A DNA stretch of 64,000 nucleotides. Origin: JAJDIA01 sp031555145 (GTDB taxonomy: Bacteria > Bacteroidota > Bacteroidia > Bacteroidales > Tannerellaceae). Below, one piece after another: positions 9,476 to 19,109 of this stretch; the first letter of the stretch is position 1; each line of letters opens with the position of its first letter. Location of the stretch: positions 59,204 through 123,203 of the forward strand of contig JAVBUR010000054.1 in the NCBI GenBank assembly GCA_031555145.1, in the 5' to 3' direction. The translations under genes and the position numbers were made by a program. The notes beneath the pieces were generated by a model. It saw only the letters and a list, made by a program, of their open reading frames with translations. It was not told the DNA's origin and searched no databases.

Positions 9476-11731
9476 ATGAAGAAAATCATTAAAATTGCGG
9501 TTATAATCGGATCGGTTATTGCGGCTGTTGTTATTATCGCACAAGTAGCCGTATCCCCTATTGTCAAGAATTACCTCAACACCCATGGTCCGGAACTGAT
9601 CGGCCGACGCATCGTAATACATAATTTGTTTATCAACCTTTTCAATGCCAGCATCGATGTGAAAGGGATTGCCGTCTATGAGGCCGATGGCGAGAAAGAA
9701 TTTGTATCCTGCGGCGAATTTGCCACCCAGATACGCCTACTCCCTATATTACAAAAGCAGTTCATTATCAAACGTATATCGTTCGATAAGCTGACCACCC
9801 GCCTGATCCAGCAAGGCGATACCTTTAATTTCGACGATATCATCGCCCATTTTTCCAGCGACACCACAGAGGCTACTACGCCCGAGGAACCTTCGGATTG
9901 GGCGATCGGGATTTACAACATCAGCCTGCGTAATACCGAACTGACCTACAACGACCTCTCCATGGGCGGACACTGGAACATGGACAATATCACACTCGAC
10001 ATTCCCGGTTTCTACCTGAGCGGACAGACCACCAATGCAGGCCTCCAACTCGATTTTCCCGACGGAGGATCGCTCGCCTCAAACATCGGTTACGACCATG
10101 CGGCCGGCACCTACGAACTGGCGCTTTCCTTACGCGATTTTACTGTAGCCGGACTACTCCCCTATTTCCGCCAGTCGATGAATATCTCATCACTCGACGG
10201 CCTGCTGGGAGCTGACGTCCGCATCAAAGGACAAACCAGCAGTGTACTGAATTCCGATCTGAGCGGGCAGACCTGGCTGAACCGATTCAGCATGACCGAC
10301 AACCAAAACAAACCGGTTGTCGCGATAGACAGTGTAACCATCGCTATCGAACAAGTCAACCTACTCCAATCGCGTTATCTGTTGAACGACCTCAGTATCT
10401 ACGGATTGAATACCCAATACGAATTGTACGCCGATAGTACCCATTCCTTCAGCCACCTCTTCTCCGAAGAAATAGCCGAAGAGACAGCTACCGCTACGGA
10501 TACAGCAACAGTCCCCATGACCTTCCGCCTGGATCACCTGGCGCTAAGGAACGGTAAAGTCTCCATGACCGATCATACGCCCTATACCCCCTTCCATTAT
10601 GACATCACTCACATCGAAATGGACGCCAACCAGATCGACCTAGCCAATCATTGTTCACTGACCGCCAAAGCGACACTGAACAATGCCGGCACCGCCCGTA
10701 TCCGTTGGACAGGAAGTCCTTCCGACATGAGTTACCACAACCTCACCATCGAACTGCGTAATGTAAATATGACGAGTTTCTCTCCCTATACCTTGTCGAT
10801 GTTCGGTTATCCGTTCACCCAGGGCACCCTCTCCTTCTCTGGACAGAATATTATTCAAAATAGAAAGCTAAAGGGTACCAACCACCTCGATATATACACG
10901 CCGAAGGTGGACAAAAAGAACAAAGAGATCAAAGCCGAATATAACATTCCGTTGCGCACCGGCCTGTATGTTCTGACCGACCGTTCGGGACGGATGCAGA
11001 TGGACCTGCCGGTAGCAGGCGATATCGACTCGCCGGAATTCTCCTACAAACATATTATCATCAAAGCCATTGTCAACACTTTGGTCAAAGTCACCCTCTC
11101 TCCCGTCAAAAGCCTTGCATCGGCTATGGGATTGGCAGCCGATCAGATGGAGTATATCGACTTCGATCCTGCCCGGGTAGACTTTACCTCCGAGCAATAC
11201 AACAAAATGGCCACCCTCGACCGGATGTTGCAGGAAAAGCCTGAACTCAGGTTATCGCTTTCGCCTTATTTCAACTACGACAAAGCGCTTTCCGACGAAA
11301 CCATGGCACAGTTGAAGTTGGCCTACTACCTCAAAAACAACCCCGCCAAAGCAGCCATGTCGCTCGAAATGCTGGAACAGGAATCCGCCCTGTCAGTCGA
11401 CAGCCGGTCGTTGGATTTGAATCAATTCGCCGACTCCCTCCTCACCGCAGCGGGCAAGCCGATCGGAAAAGAACTAGCTGCCAAAGCCCGCGAGTTATAC
11501 ACCCAGACAGCTGCTAACAAACTGGCAGAACGTATGCAAGCCCGTAATACCCTAATGGCCGACCATCTGAAGACAACCCTCGGACTGGCCGATTCGCTGT
11601 TCATCATCCAGTCAACATCCATCGACTCGCTACGCACATATAAGGGCGCTAACCGGTATATGGTTTCACTCTCTATCGAAGGTGAAACCGCTACGACTGA
11701 AGCCGAGGCCGAAGAAATTATGCAGGAGTAA
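9476..11731 (+). CDS. DUF748/AsmA-like envelope protein
   Basis: 751 residues from the ATG at 9476 (MKKIIKIAVIIG); an in-frame ATG at 9455 would add seven residues. An N-terminal transmembrane anchor (about 2-25) is followed by a long beta-rich periplasmic region with AsmA/DUF748 features: LINLFNASIDVKGI near the start and repeated FxLDHLALRNGKVSMTD-like units. The C-terminal third is helical and resembles the tail of DUF748 proteins. Such AsmA-clan proteins are thought to help move lipids between the inner and outer membranes; that role is inferred from the family and not shown here. It is monocistronic and divergent from dxs. Confidence 0.75.
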   Translation: MKKIIKIAVIIGSVIAAVVIIAQVAVSPIVKNYLNTHGPELIGRRIVIHNLFINLFNASIDVKGIAVYEADGEKEFVSCGEFATQIRLLPILQKQFIIKRISFDKLTTRLIQQGDTFNFDDIIAHFSSDTTEATTPEEPSDWAIGIYNISLRNTELTYNDLSMGGHWNMDNITLDIPGFYLSGQTTNAGLQLDFPDGGSLASNIGYDHAAGTYELALSLRDFTVAGLLPYFRQSMNISSLDGLLGADVRIKGQTSSVLNSDLSGQTWLNRFSMTDNQNKPVVAIDSVTIAIEQVNLLQSRYLLNDLSIYGLNTQYELYADSTHSFSHLFSEEIAEETATATDTATVPMTFRLDHLALRNGKVSMTDHTPYTPFHYDITHIEMDANQIDLANHCSLTAKATLNNAGTARIRWTGSPSDMSYHNLTIELRNVNMTSFSPYTLSMFGYPFTQGTLSFSGQNIIQNRKLKGTNHLDIYTPKVDKKNKEIKAEYNIPLRTGLYVLTDRSGRMQMDLPVAGDIDSPEFSYKHIIIKAIVNTLVKVTLSPVKSLASAMGLAADQMEYIDFDPARVDFTSEQYNKMATLDRMLQEKPELRLSLSPYFNYDKALSDETMAQLKLAYYLKNNPAKAAMSLEMLEQESALSVDSRSLDLNQFADSLLTAAGKPIGKELAAKARELYTQTAANKLAERMQARNTLMADHLKTTLGLADSLFIIQSTSIDSLRTYKGANRYMVSLSIEGETATTEAEAEEIMQE

Positions 11732-11760
11732 CCCGGATTGCCATACGACTAATTTATCCT

Positions 11761-11900
11761 CAAGTTTGCACGAATCGGAACGTGATGAATCGAGGCGCAG
11801 GCCTCAGTGGGTTGGGATGCACAAGCCAGCAGGCTGACATGCAGGCCTCGCGAAGGTGAGGCGCAGGCCTGGTTTCATCAAGGTCACCAACCCGTTTTCC
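11761..11900. repeat. Intergenic cluster of small GC-rich hairpins
   Basis: Part of the 332-bp gene-free gap between the DUF748 gene and kdpA. The block GAGGCGCAGGCCT occurs twice (near 11792 and 11858) and a related GCAGGCCTC lies between them. Hairpins include GAGGC-GCAG-GCCTC, AGCC-AGCA-GGCT and GCCTC-n8-GAGGC. Two longer pairings interlock in pseudoknot order: TGATGAA (11783-11789) with TTCATCA (11874-11880), and GGGTTGG (11809-11815) with CCAACCC (11887-11893). No ORF was found. It may be a dispersed structured repeat. Confidence 0.5.
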
Positions 11901-11948
11901 CAAATCTGCAAATCGGTTTCGTTGATACTGAGAGAATCAACACAGGCG

Positions 11949-12040
11949 ATCGTTCTTTATAAAATCTTTATACACTAGGCTATATCTTTATAAAATCTAC
12001 ACAAAGTAACCCCGATCTTTGTTAGTAGTAAAAGAACGAT
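11949..12040 (+). promoter_or_regulatory. kdp upstream regulatory region with inverted and direct repeats
   Basis: A perfect 10-bp inverted repeat ATCGTTCTTT / AAAGAACGAT lies at 11949-11958 and 12031-12040. Between its arms is a 14-bp direct repeat TCTTTATAAAATCT at 11954-11967 and 11985-11998, offset by 31 bp (about three helical turns). GATCTTTG at 12014-12021 is a near match to the TAnnTTTG -7 box. The T/A-rich direct repeats are candidate binding sites for KdpE dimers, by analogy with the T-rich KdpE site of E. coli; this is inference. Confidence 0.5.
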
Positions 12041-12063
12041 GTATTACTTACAATTTATAAGCT

Positions 12064-13749
12064 ATGGAAACAATCAAGACAGTACTGCCATTCCTTTTAT
12101 TACTATTAGTAATTGCCCCGTTTTTAGGCAATTACATCTATAAAGTATTAAGTGGGTTCCCGCATTTCATGAAGCCGGTGTTGGGTTGGCTGGAAAAAGG
12201 GATTTACAAAGTTTCGGGTGTAGATGCCGGGCAGACGATGAACTGGAAGACGTATGGAGTGGCGTTGGTACTATTCAATCTATTGGGGTTTGTGTTACTG
12301 TTCATTATCCTGGTGACACAGCAATGGTTACCGTTCAATCCGCAAGAGATAAAGGCCATGCAATGGGATACGGCACTGAACACAGCCATCAGTTTTGTGA
12401 CGAATACGAACTGGCAAAGTTATGCCGGTGAAACGGGACTGAGTTATTTCAGCCAGATGGCCGGGCTAACGGTACAGAATTTTGTGAGTGCAGCTACGGG
12501 GATCACTGTATTTACCGCCTTGGTGCGCGGGATTGCGGGACAGACAGCCGGGGCGATCGGAAATTTCTGGGTAGACCTGACACGTACTACATTATATATA
12601 CTGCTACCGCTGTCGATCGTGGTATCGGTGGCACTGGCTGGGCAGGGAGTGGTACAAAATCTTCATCCGTACACAGAGGCAACAACAGTGGAAGGGGCTA
12701 CACAGGTTATCCCGCAGGGACCCGCCGCATCACAGATTGCCATCAAACAGTTGGGAACCAATGGTGGCGGTTTCTTTAATGCAAACAGTGCTCATCCGTT
12801 GGAAAACCCGACGCCACTATCAAATCTAATCGAATTATTATCGATCTTCCTGATACCGGTGGCATTGACATTTATGTATGGCCGGATGGTCGGTTCGAAA
12901 CGACAGGGCTGGAGTATATTTGCAGCGATGGCAATCCTGCTTATAGTCGGGCTGTCCGTAGGGTTGTATACGGAAACTCATTCGGTCGGCGTATGGGATA
13001 AACTGGCGTATATGGAAGGAAAAGAAACCCGAATCGGAGTGGCGGGAAGTGTGCTATGGTCGGAAGTAACAACGGCGGCTTCCTGTGGAGCAGTCAATGC
13101 CATGCACGGCAGCCTGACACCGATGGCGGGATTGGTCACGATGTTCAATATGATGATCGGCGAAGTGGTCTTTGGTGGCGTGGGCGCCGGGATGTACGGA
13201 ATGCTGATTTACGTGATACTGACCGTCTTTATCGCTGGGCTGATGGTGGGACGTACACCGGAGTTCCTGGGAAAAAAAATAGAAGCGTTCGAGATCAAAA
13301 TGGCCATGATCGCTGTACTGGCACCGGCCACGGTCATACTGGTATTCTCAGCACTGGCGAGCTTGTTACCGGCCGGGCTGGCGAGCCTGGGAAATAAAGG
13401 ACCGCACGGGTTGTCGGAGATACTATATACGTTCAGTTCGGCAGCAGGAAATAACGGAAGTGCTTTCGGGGGACTGAATGCATCGACGGTCTTCTATAAT
13501 GTACTGATCGCCGTGGGGATGCTGATCGGACGGTTCGGCGTCATTCTTCCGGTGCTTGGAATAGCCGGTAGCCTGTCGCAGAAAAAGATAACACCCGCCT
13601 CACAAGGGACCTTCCGGACAGACAACTGGCTGTTTGTAGGATTGCTGCTTGTGATCATTGTGATCGTGGGTGGACTGACATTCTTCCCGGCACTTTCGCT
13701 GAGTGCGGTGGCCGAGTATTTCCTGTTACAAAATGGTGTATTATTTTAA
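12064..13749 (+). CDS. kdpA: Potassium-transporting ATPase subunit A
   Basis: 561 residues, the normal KdpA length. KdpA is the K+-selective channel-like subunit of the high-affinity KdpFABC pump in the inner membrane. The selectivity-filter phrase TNGGGFFNANSAHP and further filter-like loops (TNTNWQSYAGE, AASCGAVNAMHG, AGNNGSAFGG) are present, with about ten hydrophobic segments. It is the first gene of kdpABCDE. I see no kdpF-like small ORF ahead of it. The start codon follows an AT-rich leader with the repeats described at 11949-12040. Confidence 0.96.
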   Translation: METIKTVLPFLLLLLVIAPFLGNYIYKVLSGFPHFMKPVLGWLEKGIYKVSGVDAGQTMNWKTYGVALVLFNLLGFVLLFIILVTQQWLPFNPQEIKAMQWDTALNTAISFVTNTNWQSYAGETGLSYFSQMAGLTVQNFVSAATGITVFTALVRGIAGQTAGAIGNFWVDLTRTTLYILLPLSIVVSVALAGQGVVQNLHPYTEATTVEGATQVIPQGPAASQIAIKQLGTNGGGFFNANSAHPLENPTPLSNLIELLSIFLIPVALTFMYGRMVGSKRQGWSIFAAMAILLIVGLSVGLYTETHSVGVWDKLAYMEGKETRIGVAGSVLWSEVTTAASCGAVNAMHGSLTPMAGLVTMFNMMIGEVVFGGVGAGMYGMLIYVILTVFIAGLMVGRTPEFLGKKIEAFEIKMAMIAVLAPATVILVFSALASLLPAGLASLGNKGPHGLSEILYTFSSAAGNNGSAFGGLNASTVFYNVLIAVGMLIGRFGVILPVLGIAGSLSQKKITPASQGTFRTDNWLFVGLLLVIIVIVGGLTFFPALSLSAVAEYFLLQNGVLF

Positions 13750-13762
13750 TCCGGATACGTAT

Positions 13763-15838
13763 ATGAAAACAACGAATCATACATGGCTGAACGGCCAGAT
13801 GCTGAGAGAAGCTGTCAAGGGCTCATTTGTAAAGTTACATCCGGCAGATTTGATCAAGAACCCGGTGATCTTTATTGTGGCGCTGTGCGCATTGGTAACA
13901 ACGATTATTGTAGGCTGCGATCTCATTAACGGTTCGTACTCTTCCTTCCATCTGCAACTGGCGATCTGGTTGTGGGTAACCGTATTGTTTGCCAACTTCT
14001 CGGAGGCGGTGGCCGAAGGCCGGGGAAAAGCGCAAGCGGAAAGCCTCCGGGCCAACCGGTCGCAGACAAAGGCTCGGAAACTGATAGACGGCAAAGAGGA
14101 AGCCGTCTCCGCACAGTTACTCAAGAAAGGCGACATCGTGGTATGCGAGGCGGGCGACGCCATTCCCTCAGACGGTGAGATTATCGAAGGGATCGCCAGC
14201 GTGGACGAGTCGGCCATCACAGGCGAATCGGCTCCGGTGATCCGCGAGAGCGGTGGCGACCGGAATGCAGTGACCGGAGGAACAAAGGTGCTGAGCGACC
14301 GGATTGTGATCCGGATCACTTCGGATGCCGGGAATACGTTTATCGACAAGATGATCGCCCTGGTAGAAGGAGCTCAGCGGAAAAAGACGCCCAATGAGGT
14401 AGCACTGACCATCTTGTTGATTGCGTTGTCGGTGATCTTTATCCTGGCAGTGGCTACCCTACCCGCTTTCTTCGGATACAGTTTGAAAGCATCGGGATTG
14501 CCGGCCTCCGACAACCTGTCGCTTCCGGTACTGATCGCCCTGCTCGTATGCCTGATACCGACTACGATCGGCGGATTGTTAAGTGCCATCGGCATCAGCG
14601 GGATGGACCGGTTGATGAAACGGAATGTGATCGCCACCAGCGGACGAGCCATCGAAGCAGCCGGCGACGTGGATGTGTTGTTATTGGATAAAACGGGAAC
14701 TATCACCTTCGGGAACCGGATGGCGAGCGAATTCATCCCGGCCGAAAAAGTCGATATACAGGTATTGGCCAAAGCCGCCCAACTGTCGTCGCTAAGCGAT
14801 GAAACGCCGGAAGGACGTTCGGTCGTGATACTGGCGAAAGAGAAATACGGGTTGCGGGAACACGACCTGACAAAGATAGATGCCGACTTCATACCGTTCA
14901 CGGCACAGACACGGATGAGCGGGGTAGATATCATAACAGACGGAAAACAGCACCATATACGGAAAGGATCCGTAGAAGCGATCCGTAAGTTCGTACTCAC
15001 CAACAACGGCTTCTTCCCGCAACAGGTCGAGGAAAAAGCGAATGAACTGGCTCAACTGGGGGCGACTCCCCTCGTCGTAGCCGAAGACAACCGGGTCTTA
15101 GGCATCATCCACCTGAAAGACACCGTAAAAGGAGGTATCCAGCAACGTTTTGCCCAGTTACGAAAAATGGGGATACGGACGGTGATGATCACCGGAGATA
15201 ACCCCCTGACAGCAGCAGCCATCGCCGCCGAGGCCGGCGTGGACGACTTCCTGGCCGAAGCCAAGCCGGAAGATAAGCTACAGCGCATCCGCGACGAGCA
15301 GGCCAAAGGACACCTCGTAGGGATGATAGGCGACGGGACAAACGACGCCCCGGCACTGGCACAATCGGATGTGGGCATTGCCATGAACAACGGGACACAG
15401 GCCGCCCGGGAAGCAGGGAATATGATCGACCTGGACAGTAACCCGACGAAACTGATCGAAGTAGTGGAAGTAGGCAAGCAACTGCTGATGACACGCGGGG
15501 CACTGACCACGTTCAGCATTGCCAACGACGTAGCCAAGTATTTCGCTATTATTCCGGCTATCGCCATCGGGCTGTATGCCGGAGCATCCGGAACGGGCGT
15601 ACTCTCTGCCTTGAACATCATGGAGCTTTCATCACCCGAGAATGCGGTATTGAGCGCCGTGATATTCAATGCACTGATCATCATCCTGTTGGTACCGCTC
15701 GCGCTGAGGGGAGTGAAATACCGGACAGAATCGGCCTCCACCTCGTTGATACGCAACCTGTTCATCTACGGACTGGGAGGCCTGCTCACCCCTTTCATCG
15801 GAATTAAACTGATTGATATGGTATTAAATATATGCTAA
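13763..15838 (+). CDS. kdpB: Potassium-transporting ATPase catalytic subunit B
   Basis: 691 residues from the ATG at 13763 (MKTTNHTWLNG), 13 bp after kdpA; an upstream in-frame ATG inside kdpA is less likely. KdpB is the P-type ATPase subunit that powers K+ uptake. It shows the phosphorylation motif DKTGT with the aspartate at residue 309, the actuator motif ITGESAPV, and the hinge MIGDGTNDAPALAQ. SEAVAEGRGKAQAESLR near residue 80 is typical of KdpB. It ends 20 bp before the preferred kdpC start. Confidence 0.96.
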   Translation: MKTTNHTWLNGQMLREAVKGSFVKLHPADLIKNPVIFIVALCALVTTIIVGCDLINGSYSSFHLQLAIWLWVTVLFANFSEAVAEGRGKAQAESLRANRSQTKARKLIDGKEEAVSAQLLKKGDIVVCEAGDAIPSDGEIIEGIASVDESAITGESAPVIRESGGDRNAVTGGTKVLSDRIVIRITSDAGNTFIDKMIALVEGAQRKKTPNEVALTILLIALSVIFILAVATLPAFFGYSLKASGLPASDNLSLPVLIALLVCLIPTTIGGLLSAIGISGMDRLMKRNVIATSGRAIEAAGDVDVLLLDKTGTITFGNRMASEFIPAEKVDIQVLAKAAQLSSLSDETPEGRSVVILAKEKYGLREHDLTKIDADFIPFTAQTRMSGVDIITDGKQHHIRKGSVEAIRKFVLTNNGFFPQQVEEKANELAQLGATPLVVAEDNRVLGIIHLKDTVKGGIQQRFAQLRKMGIRTVMITGDNPLTAAAIAAEAGVDDFLAEAKPEDKLQRIRDEQAKGHLVGMIGDGTNDAPALAQSDVGIAMNNGTQAAREAGNMIDLDSNPTKLIEVVEVGKQLLMTRGALTTFSIANDVAKYFAIIPAIAIGLYAGASGTGVLSALNIMELSSPENAVLSAVIFNALIIILLVPLALRGVKYRTESASTSLIRNLFIYGLGGLLTPFIGIKLIDMVLNIC

Positions 15839-15858
15839 CAAAGGAAAGGATAATTGAT

Positions 15859-16434
15859 ATGAAAACACAATGTATAATTGCCCTAAAGATGATTCTTGCC
15901 TTGACGCTTCTGCTCGGGATTGTGTATCCGTTGCTGATCACCGGAGTAGCACAGGTGTGCTTTCCGAAGAAAGCGAACGGATCACTGATAGAAAAGGAAG
16001 GGAAGGTCGTCGGAAGCGAACTGGTTGGACAGGCGTTTACCGATGCAGCTTACTTCAAGCCCCGCCCATCCGCCACAGAATATCATACACTGCCATCGGG
16101 AGCTTCGAACCTGGGATTGACAAGCCAACAGTTACACGACCAGGTCATGGAGCGGCAAACAATGTTCAGGACAGACAACCGGTTATCGCCGGATCAGGCC
16201 GTCCCGTCGGAAATGGTATTTGCATCAGCCAGCGGACTGGACCCGCATATATCGCCGGATGCTGCCCGCTTACAGATCAACCGGATTGCAACAGTAAGGA
16301 GATTCACGGACTCCCAAAAGCAGGCCTTGGAACGGTTAGTAGAAGAAAGCATTGAAAAACCTCAGTTTGGCCTGCTAGGTGAACCGGTAGTCAATGTATT
16401 ATCGCTAAATTTGCGATTGGATGAACTGAAATAG
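15859..16434 (+). CDS. kdpC: Potassium-transporting ATPase subunit C
   Basis: 191 residues from the ATG at 15859 (MKTQCIIALKM); an ATG at 15832 overlapping kdpB is an alternative. KdpC is a single-span subunit that stabilises the KdpA-KdpB complex. One transmembrane segment (about residues 9-30) is followed by the family phrases GSELVGQAF, FKPRPSATEYHTLPSGASNL-like, and DPHISPDAARLQINRIA. Eight bp separate it from kdpD. Confidence 0.95.
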   Translation: MKTQCIIALKMILALTLLLGIVYPLLITGVAQVCFPKKANGSLIEKEGKVVGSELVGQAFTDAAYFKPRPSATEYHTLPSGASNLGLTSQQLHDQVMERQTMFRTDNRLSPDQAVPSEMVFASASGLDPHISPDAARLQINRIATVRRFTDSQKQALERLVEESIEKPQFGLLGEPVVNVLSLNLRLDELK

Positions 16435-16442
16435 CAAACGCC

Positions 16443-19109
16443 ATGGAAGAGAACCGACCAAATCCCGATGAACTGCTCGCATCGCTTCAACAGGAAGAGA
16501 GCCATAAAAGCAAAGGAAAACTGAAGATATTCTTCGGTATGTGCCCCGGTGTGGGAAAAACCTACACCATGCTTCAGACAGCACAAGCCGATGCAGCCAA
16601 AGGAGTGAGTGTGGCCGTGGGTTACGTAGAGGCGCACCATCGCCCGGAAACAAACGCCCTGCTGGAAGGGCTTACAGTGATCCCGCGTAAAAAGGTCGAA
16701 TACAAAGGGACGGTACTGGAGGAGATGGATCTGGACGCCATCCTCGAAGTACATCCTTACCTGGTATTGGTCGACGAATTGGCACATACGAATGCACCGG
16801 GTAGCCGGCACCTGAAACGGTTTCAGGATGTGCAGGAATTGCTCGATAACGGCATCAATGTCTATTCTACCATCAATGTGCAACACCTGGAAAGCAAGTC
16901 GGATACCATCGCCCAGATCACTGGTATCACCGTGCGGGAAAGGATTCCGGATGAAATATTCGAACAAGCGGATGAAGTGGAACTGGTAGATATCACACCG
17001 ACAGAATTGTTTACCCGCCTGGCGGAAGGGAAGGTCTATACGCCCGAACGCTCGAAAGAAGCGGTAAAGAATTTCTTCCGTGAAGGAAATATTACAGCGC
17101 TGCGCGAGATGTCGCTCCGAATCGTTGCCGACCGGGTAGATAAGCAACTCAAAAGCTATATGCAGCAAAAACGGATACAGGGGCCGTGGAAGTCGGGCGC
17201 ACACCTGCTGGTGATGGTCAGTCCCAGCCCGACCTCCGCCCAGTTGATCCGATGGACAAAGTCGATGGCTTATTCCATGAATGCACGTTGGATGGCCTTG
17301 CACGTAAAGACATCGTACCTGCTGAACGAGGAAGAGAGCAGGCAGTTGGCCGAAAATATCGACCTGGTCAGGCAACTGGGGGGAGATGTCCTTTCGGCCT
17401 CAGGAAACAATCTGGTAGAAGCCTGCCTGCACGTGGCGCGAAGAGAGAATATTACACACATCGTAGTCGGAAAACCGGGAAAGGACTCCCGGTTCACGAC
17501 CTATACGGGAAAGAGTCGCTTTCTGGATCAGTTGATAGAGAAAAGCGGGAATATTGATGTGTATGTACTTGGTTCGGAAGGAACTGAATATAAGCGCAAA
17601 AGCCACTTTCATTTTCCCCGGTTCACTTCCGGAATCAGGGAATATGCACTGGCCATAGGTACCATAGGTGCGACGGCATTGTTATGCAGCCCATTAGCCG
17701 GGGAGACTGGGTATCAGTCTGTTTCCTTTATCCTGTTGTTCGTCTTGTCTATCCTGGCCACTGTCTTACGGGTAGGACCGGTGCTGCTGGCGGCCACAGG
17801 CAGTGCACTGGTGTGGAATTTCTTCTTTATTCCTCCCCAGTTTACACTGCATATTTATACAACGGCCGACGTATTAACATTTCTGATGTTCTTTATCATC
17901 GCTTTTATCAATGGGATCATGACATCGCGGGTAAAGAAGCAGGAGCGGTTGGCTATCAGCCGGGAAGAACGCACCAATGCGCTATTCCGATTAACAAAGG
18001 GTTTGTCGAATGCCGGTAGCGTGAAAGATGTGATCGACACGGGTATACAAGACATACGGAAGCATTTTGCTGTTGATGTTTTTTTCATTCTTCAGGATGG
18101 GAACGGGCAACTGACGAACAGGAAGTACCTGCCCAAAGAACAGGTATTCCCGGAAGCGGAGATGGGTATTGCCTACTGGGTATACAAACATACACGGATG
18201 GCCGGACGATTTACCGACACCTTGCCGTCGGGCGAATATACCTACTATCCCCTGAAAGGGATACGCACCAAGCCGGGCGTGGTGGCGGTGAAGCAAAGCA
18301 AGGCGTTCGAAGGGGAAACAGGTATCTTCTGGGAAACCTTCCTGACACAGATATCACATGCCATTGAGCATCAATACCTGGGTCAAATCGCCCGGAAGAA
18401 TAGTCTGCTGGATGAGTCAGACAAGCTGTACAAGACATTATTCAACTCCATCTCGCACGAACTGCGGATTCCGGTAGCAACAATCATGGGAGCATCCGAT
18501 ACATTACTGACGACGGATTATCCGGAGGCCGTGAAGCTGGAGCTTCATACCGAAATATTCAACGCGTCGAAACGGCTGAACCGGCTGATCGAGAACCTAC
18601 TGAATATGTCGCGGCTGGAATCGGGACGTATCGCGACTCAATTGGACTGGTGTGATATACACGACCTGTTCAACCGGGTGGCGGAGAACCTACAGGAAGA
18701 GTTAAGGTCCTATCGTATGGAGATGATCGTTCCGGATTCCATGCCATTGGTCAAGCTTGACTTTGGATTGATGGAACAGGCATTATTCAACCTGGTGTAT
18801 AATTCCTGCCAGTATAGCTCCCCCGGTACCACCATCCGGTTAAAGGCCTTTTACGACAGTAACCATCTTGTTATCCAGGAGATGGACCGGGGACCAGGGT
18901 TTCCACCGGATATGCAACCGCATGTGTTCGACCGGTTTTACCGGGCAAAGAACAACAAGACCGAAGGTCTTGGATTAGGTTTATCTATCGTCAAAGGCTT
19001 TGTGGAAGCACACAAAGGAACTGTCTCCGCTGAAAACCGACAACATGGTGGCGTTCGATTCACTCTTCAAATACCCACAGAGATCACTTATGGAAGCACA
19101 AACGAATAA
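16443..19109 (+). CDS. kdpD: Sensor histidine kinase KdpD
   Basis: 888 residues, the full-length KdpD architecture. The N-terminal KdpD domain has the Walker A sequence GMCPGVGKT (32-40) and a DELAHTNAPGS motif. A universal-stress-protein-like domain follows (about 250-370), then four closely spaced transmembrane segments (about 400-500), a GAF-like region, and the kinase core. The phosphoacceptor is H672 in SISHELRIP, and the ATP-binding boxes DRGPGFPPD and GLGLGLSIVKGF are intact. It senses K+ limitation and phosphorylates KdpE. The last 20 bp overlap kdpE, so the pair is translationally coupled. Confidence 0.95.
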   Translation: MEENRPNPDELLASLQQEESHKSKGKLKIFFGMCPGVGKTYTMLQTAQADAAKGVSVAVGYVEAHHRPETNALLEGLTVIPRKKVEYKGTVLEEMDLDAILEVHPYLVLVDELAHTNAPGSRHLKRFQDVQELLDNGINVYSTINVQHLESKSDTIAQITGITVRERIPDEIFEQADEVELVDITPTELFTRLAEGKVYTPERSKEAVKNFFREGNITALREMSLRIVADRVDKQLKSYMQQKRIQGPWKSGAHLLVMVSPSPTSAQLIRWTKSMAYSMNARWMALHVKTSYLLNEEESRQLAENIDLVRQLGGDVLSASGNNLVEACLHVARRENITHIVVGKPGKDSRFTTYTGKSRFLDQLIEKSGNIDVYVLGSEGTEYKRKSHFHFPRFTSGIREYALAIGTIGATALLCSPLAGETGYQSVSFILLFVLSILATVLRVGPVLLAATGSALVWNFFFIPPQFTLHIYTTADVLTFLMFFIIAFINGIMTSRVKKQERLAISREERTNALFRLTKGLSNAGSVKDVIDTGIQDIRKHFAVDVFFILQDGNGQLTNRKYLPKEQVFPEAEMGIAYWVYKHTRMAGRFTDTLPSGEYTYYPLKGIRTKPGVVAVKQSKAFEGETGIFWETFLTQISHAIEHQYLGQIARKNSLLDESDKLYKTLFNSISHELRIPVATIMGASDTLLTTDYPEAVKLELHTEIFNASKRLNRLIENLLNMSRLESGRIATQLDWCDIHDLFNRVAENLQEELRSYRMEMIVPDSMPLVKLDFGLMEQALFNLVYNSCQYSSPGTTIRLKAFYDSNHLVIQEMDRGPGFPPDMQPHVFDRFYRAKNNKTEGLGLGLSIVKGFVEAHKGTVSAENRQHGGVRFTLQIPTEITYGSTNE

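Noticed and set aside
12001..12063. kdpF gene
   Set aside because: No short hydrophobic ORF with a start codon is present between the regulatory repeats and kdpA.
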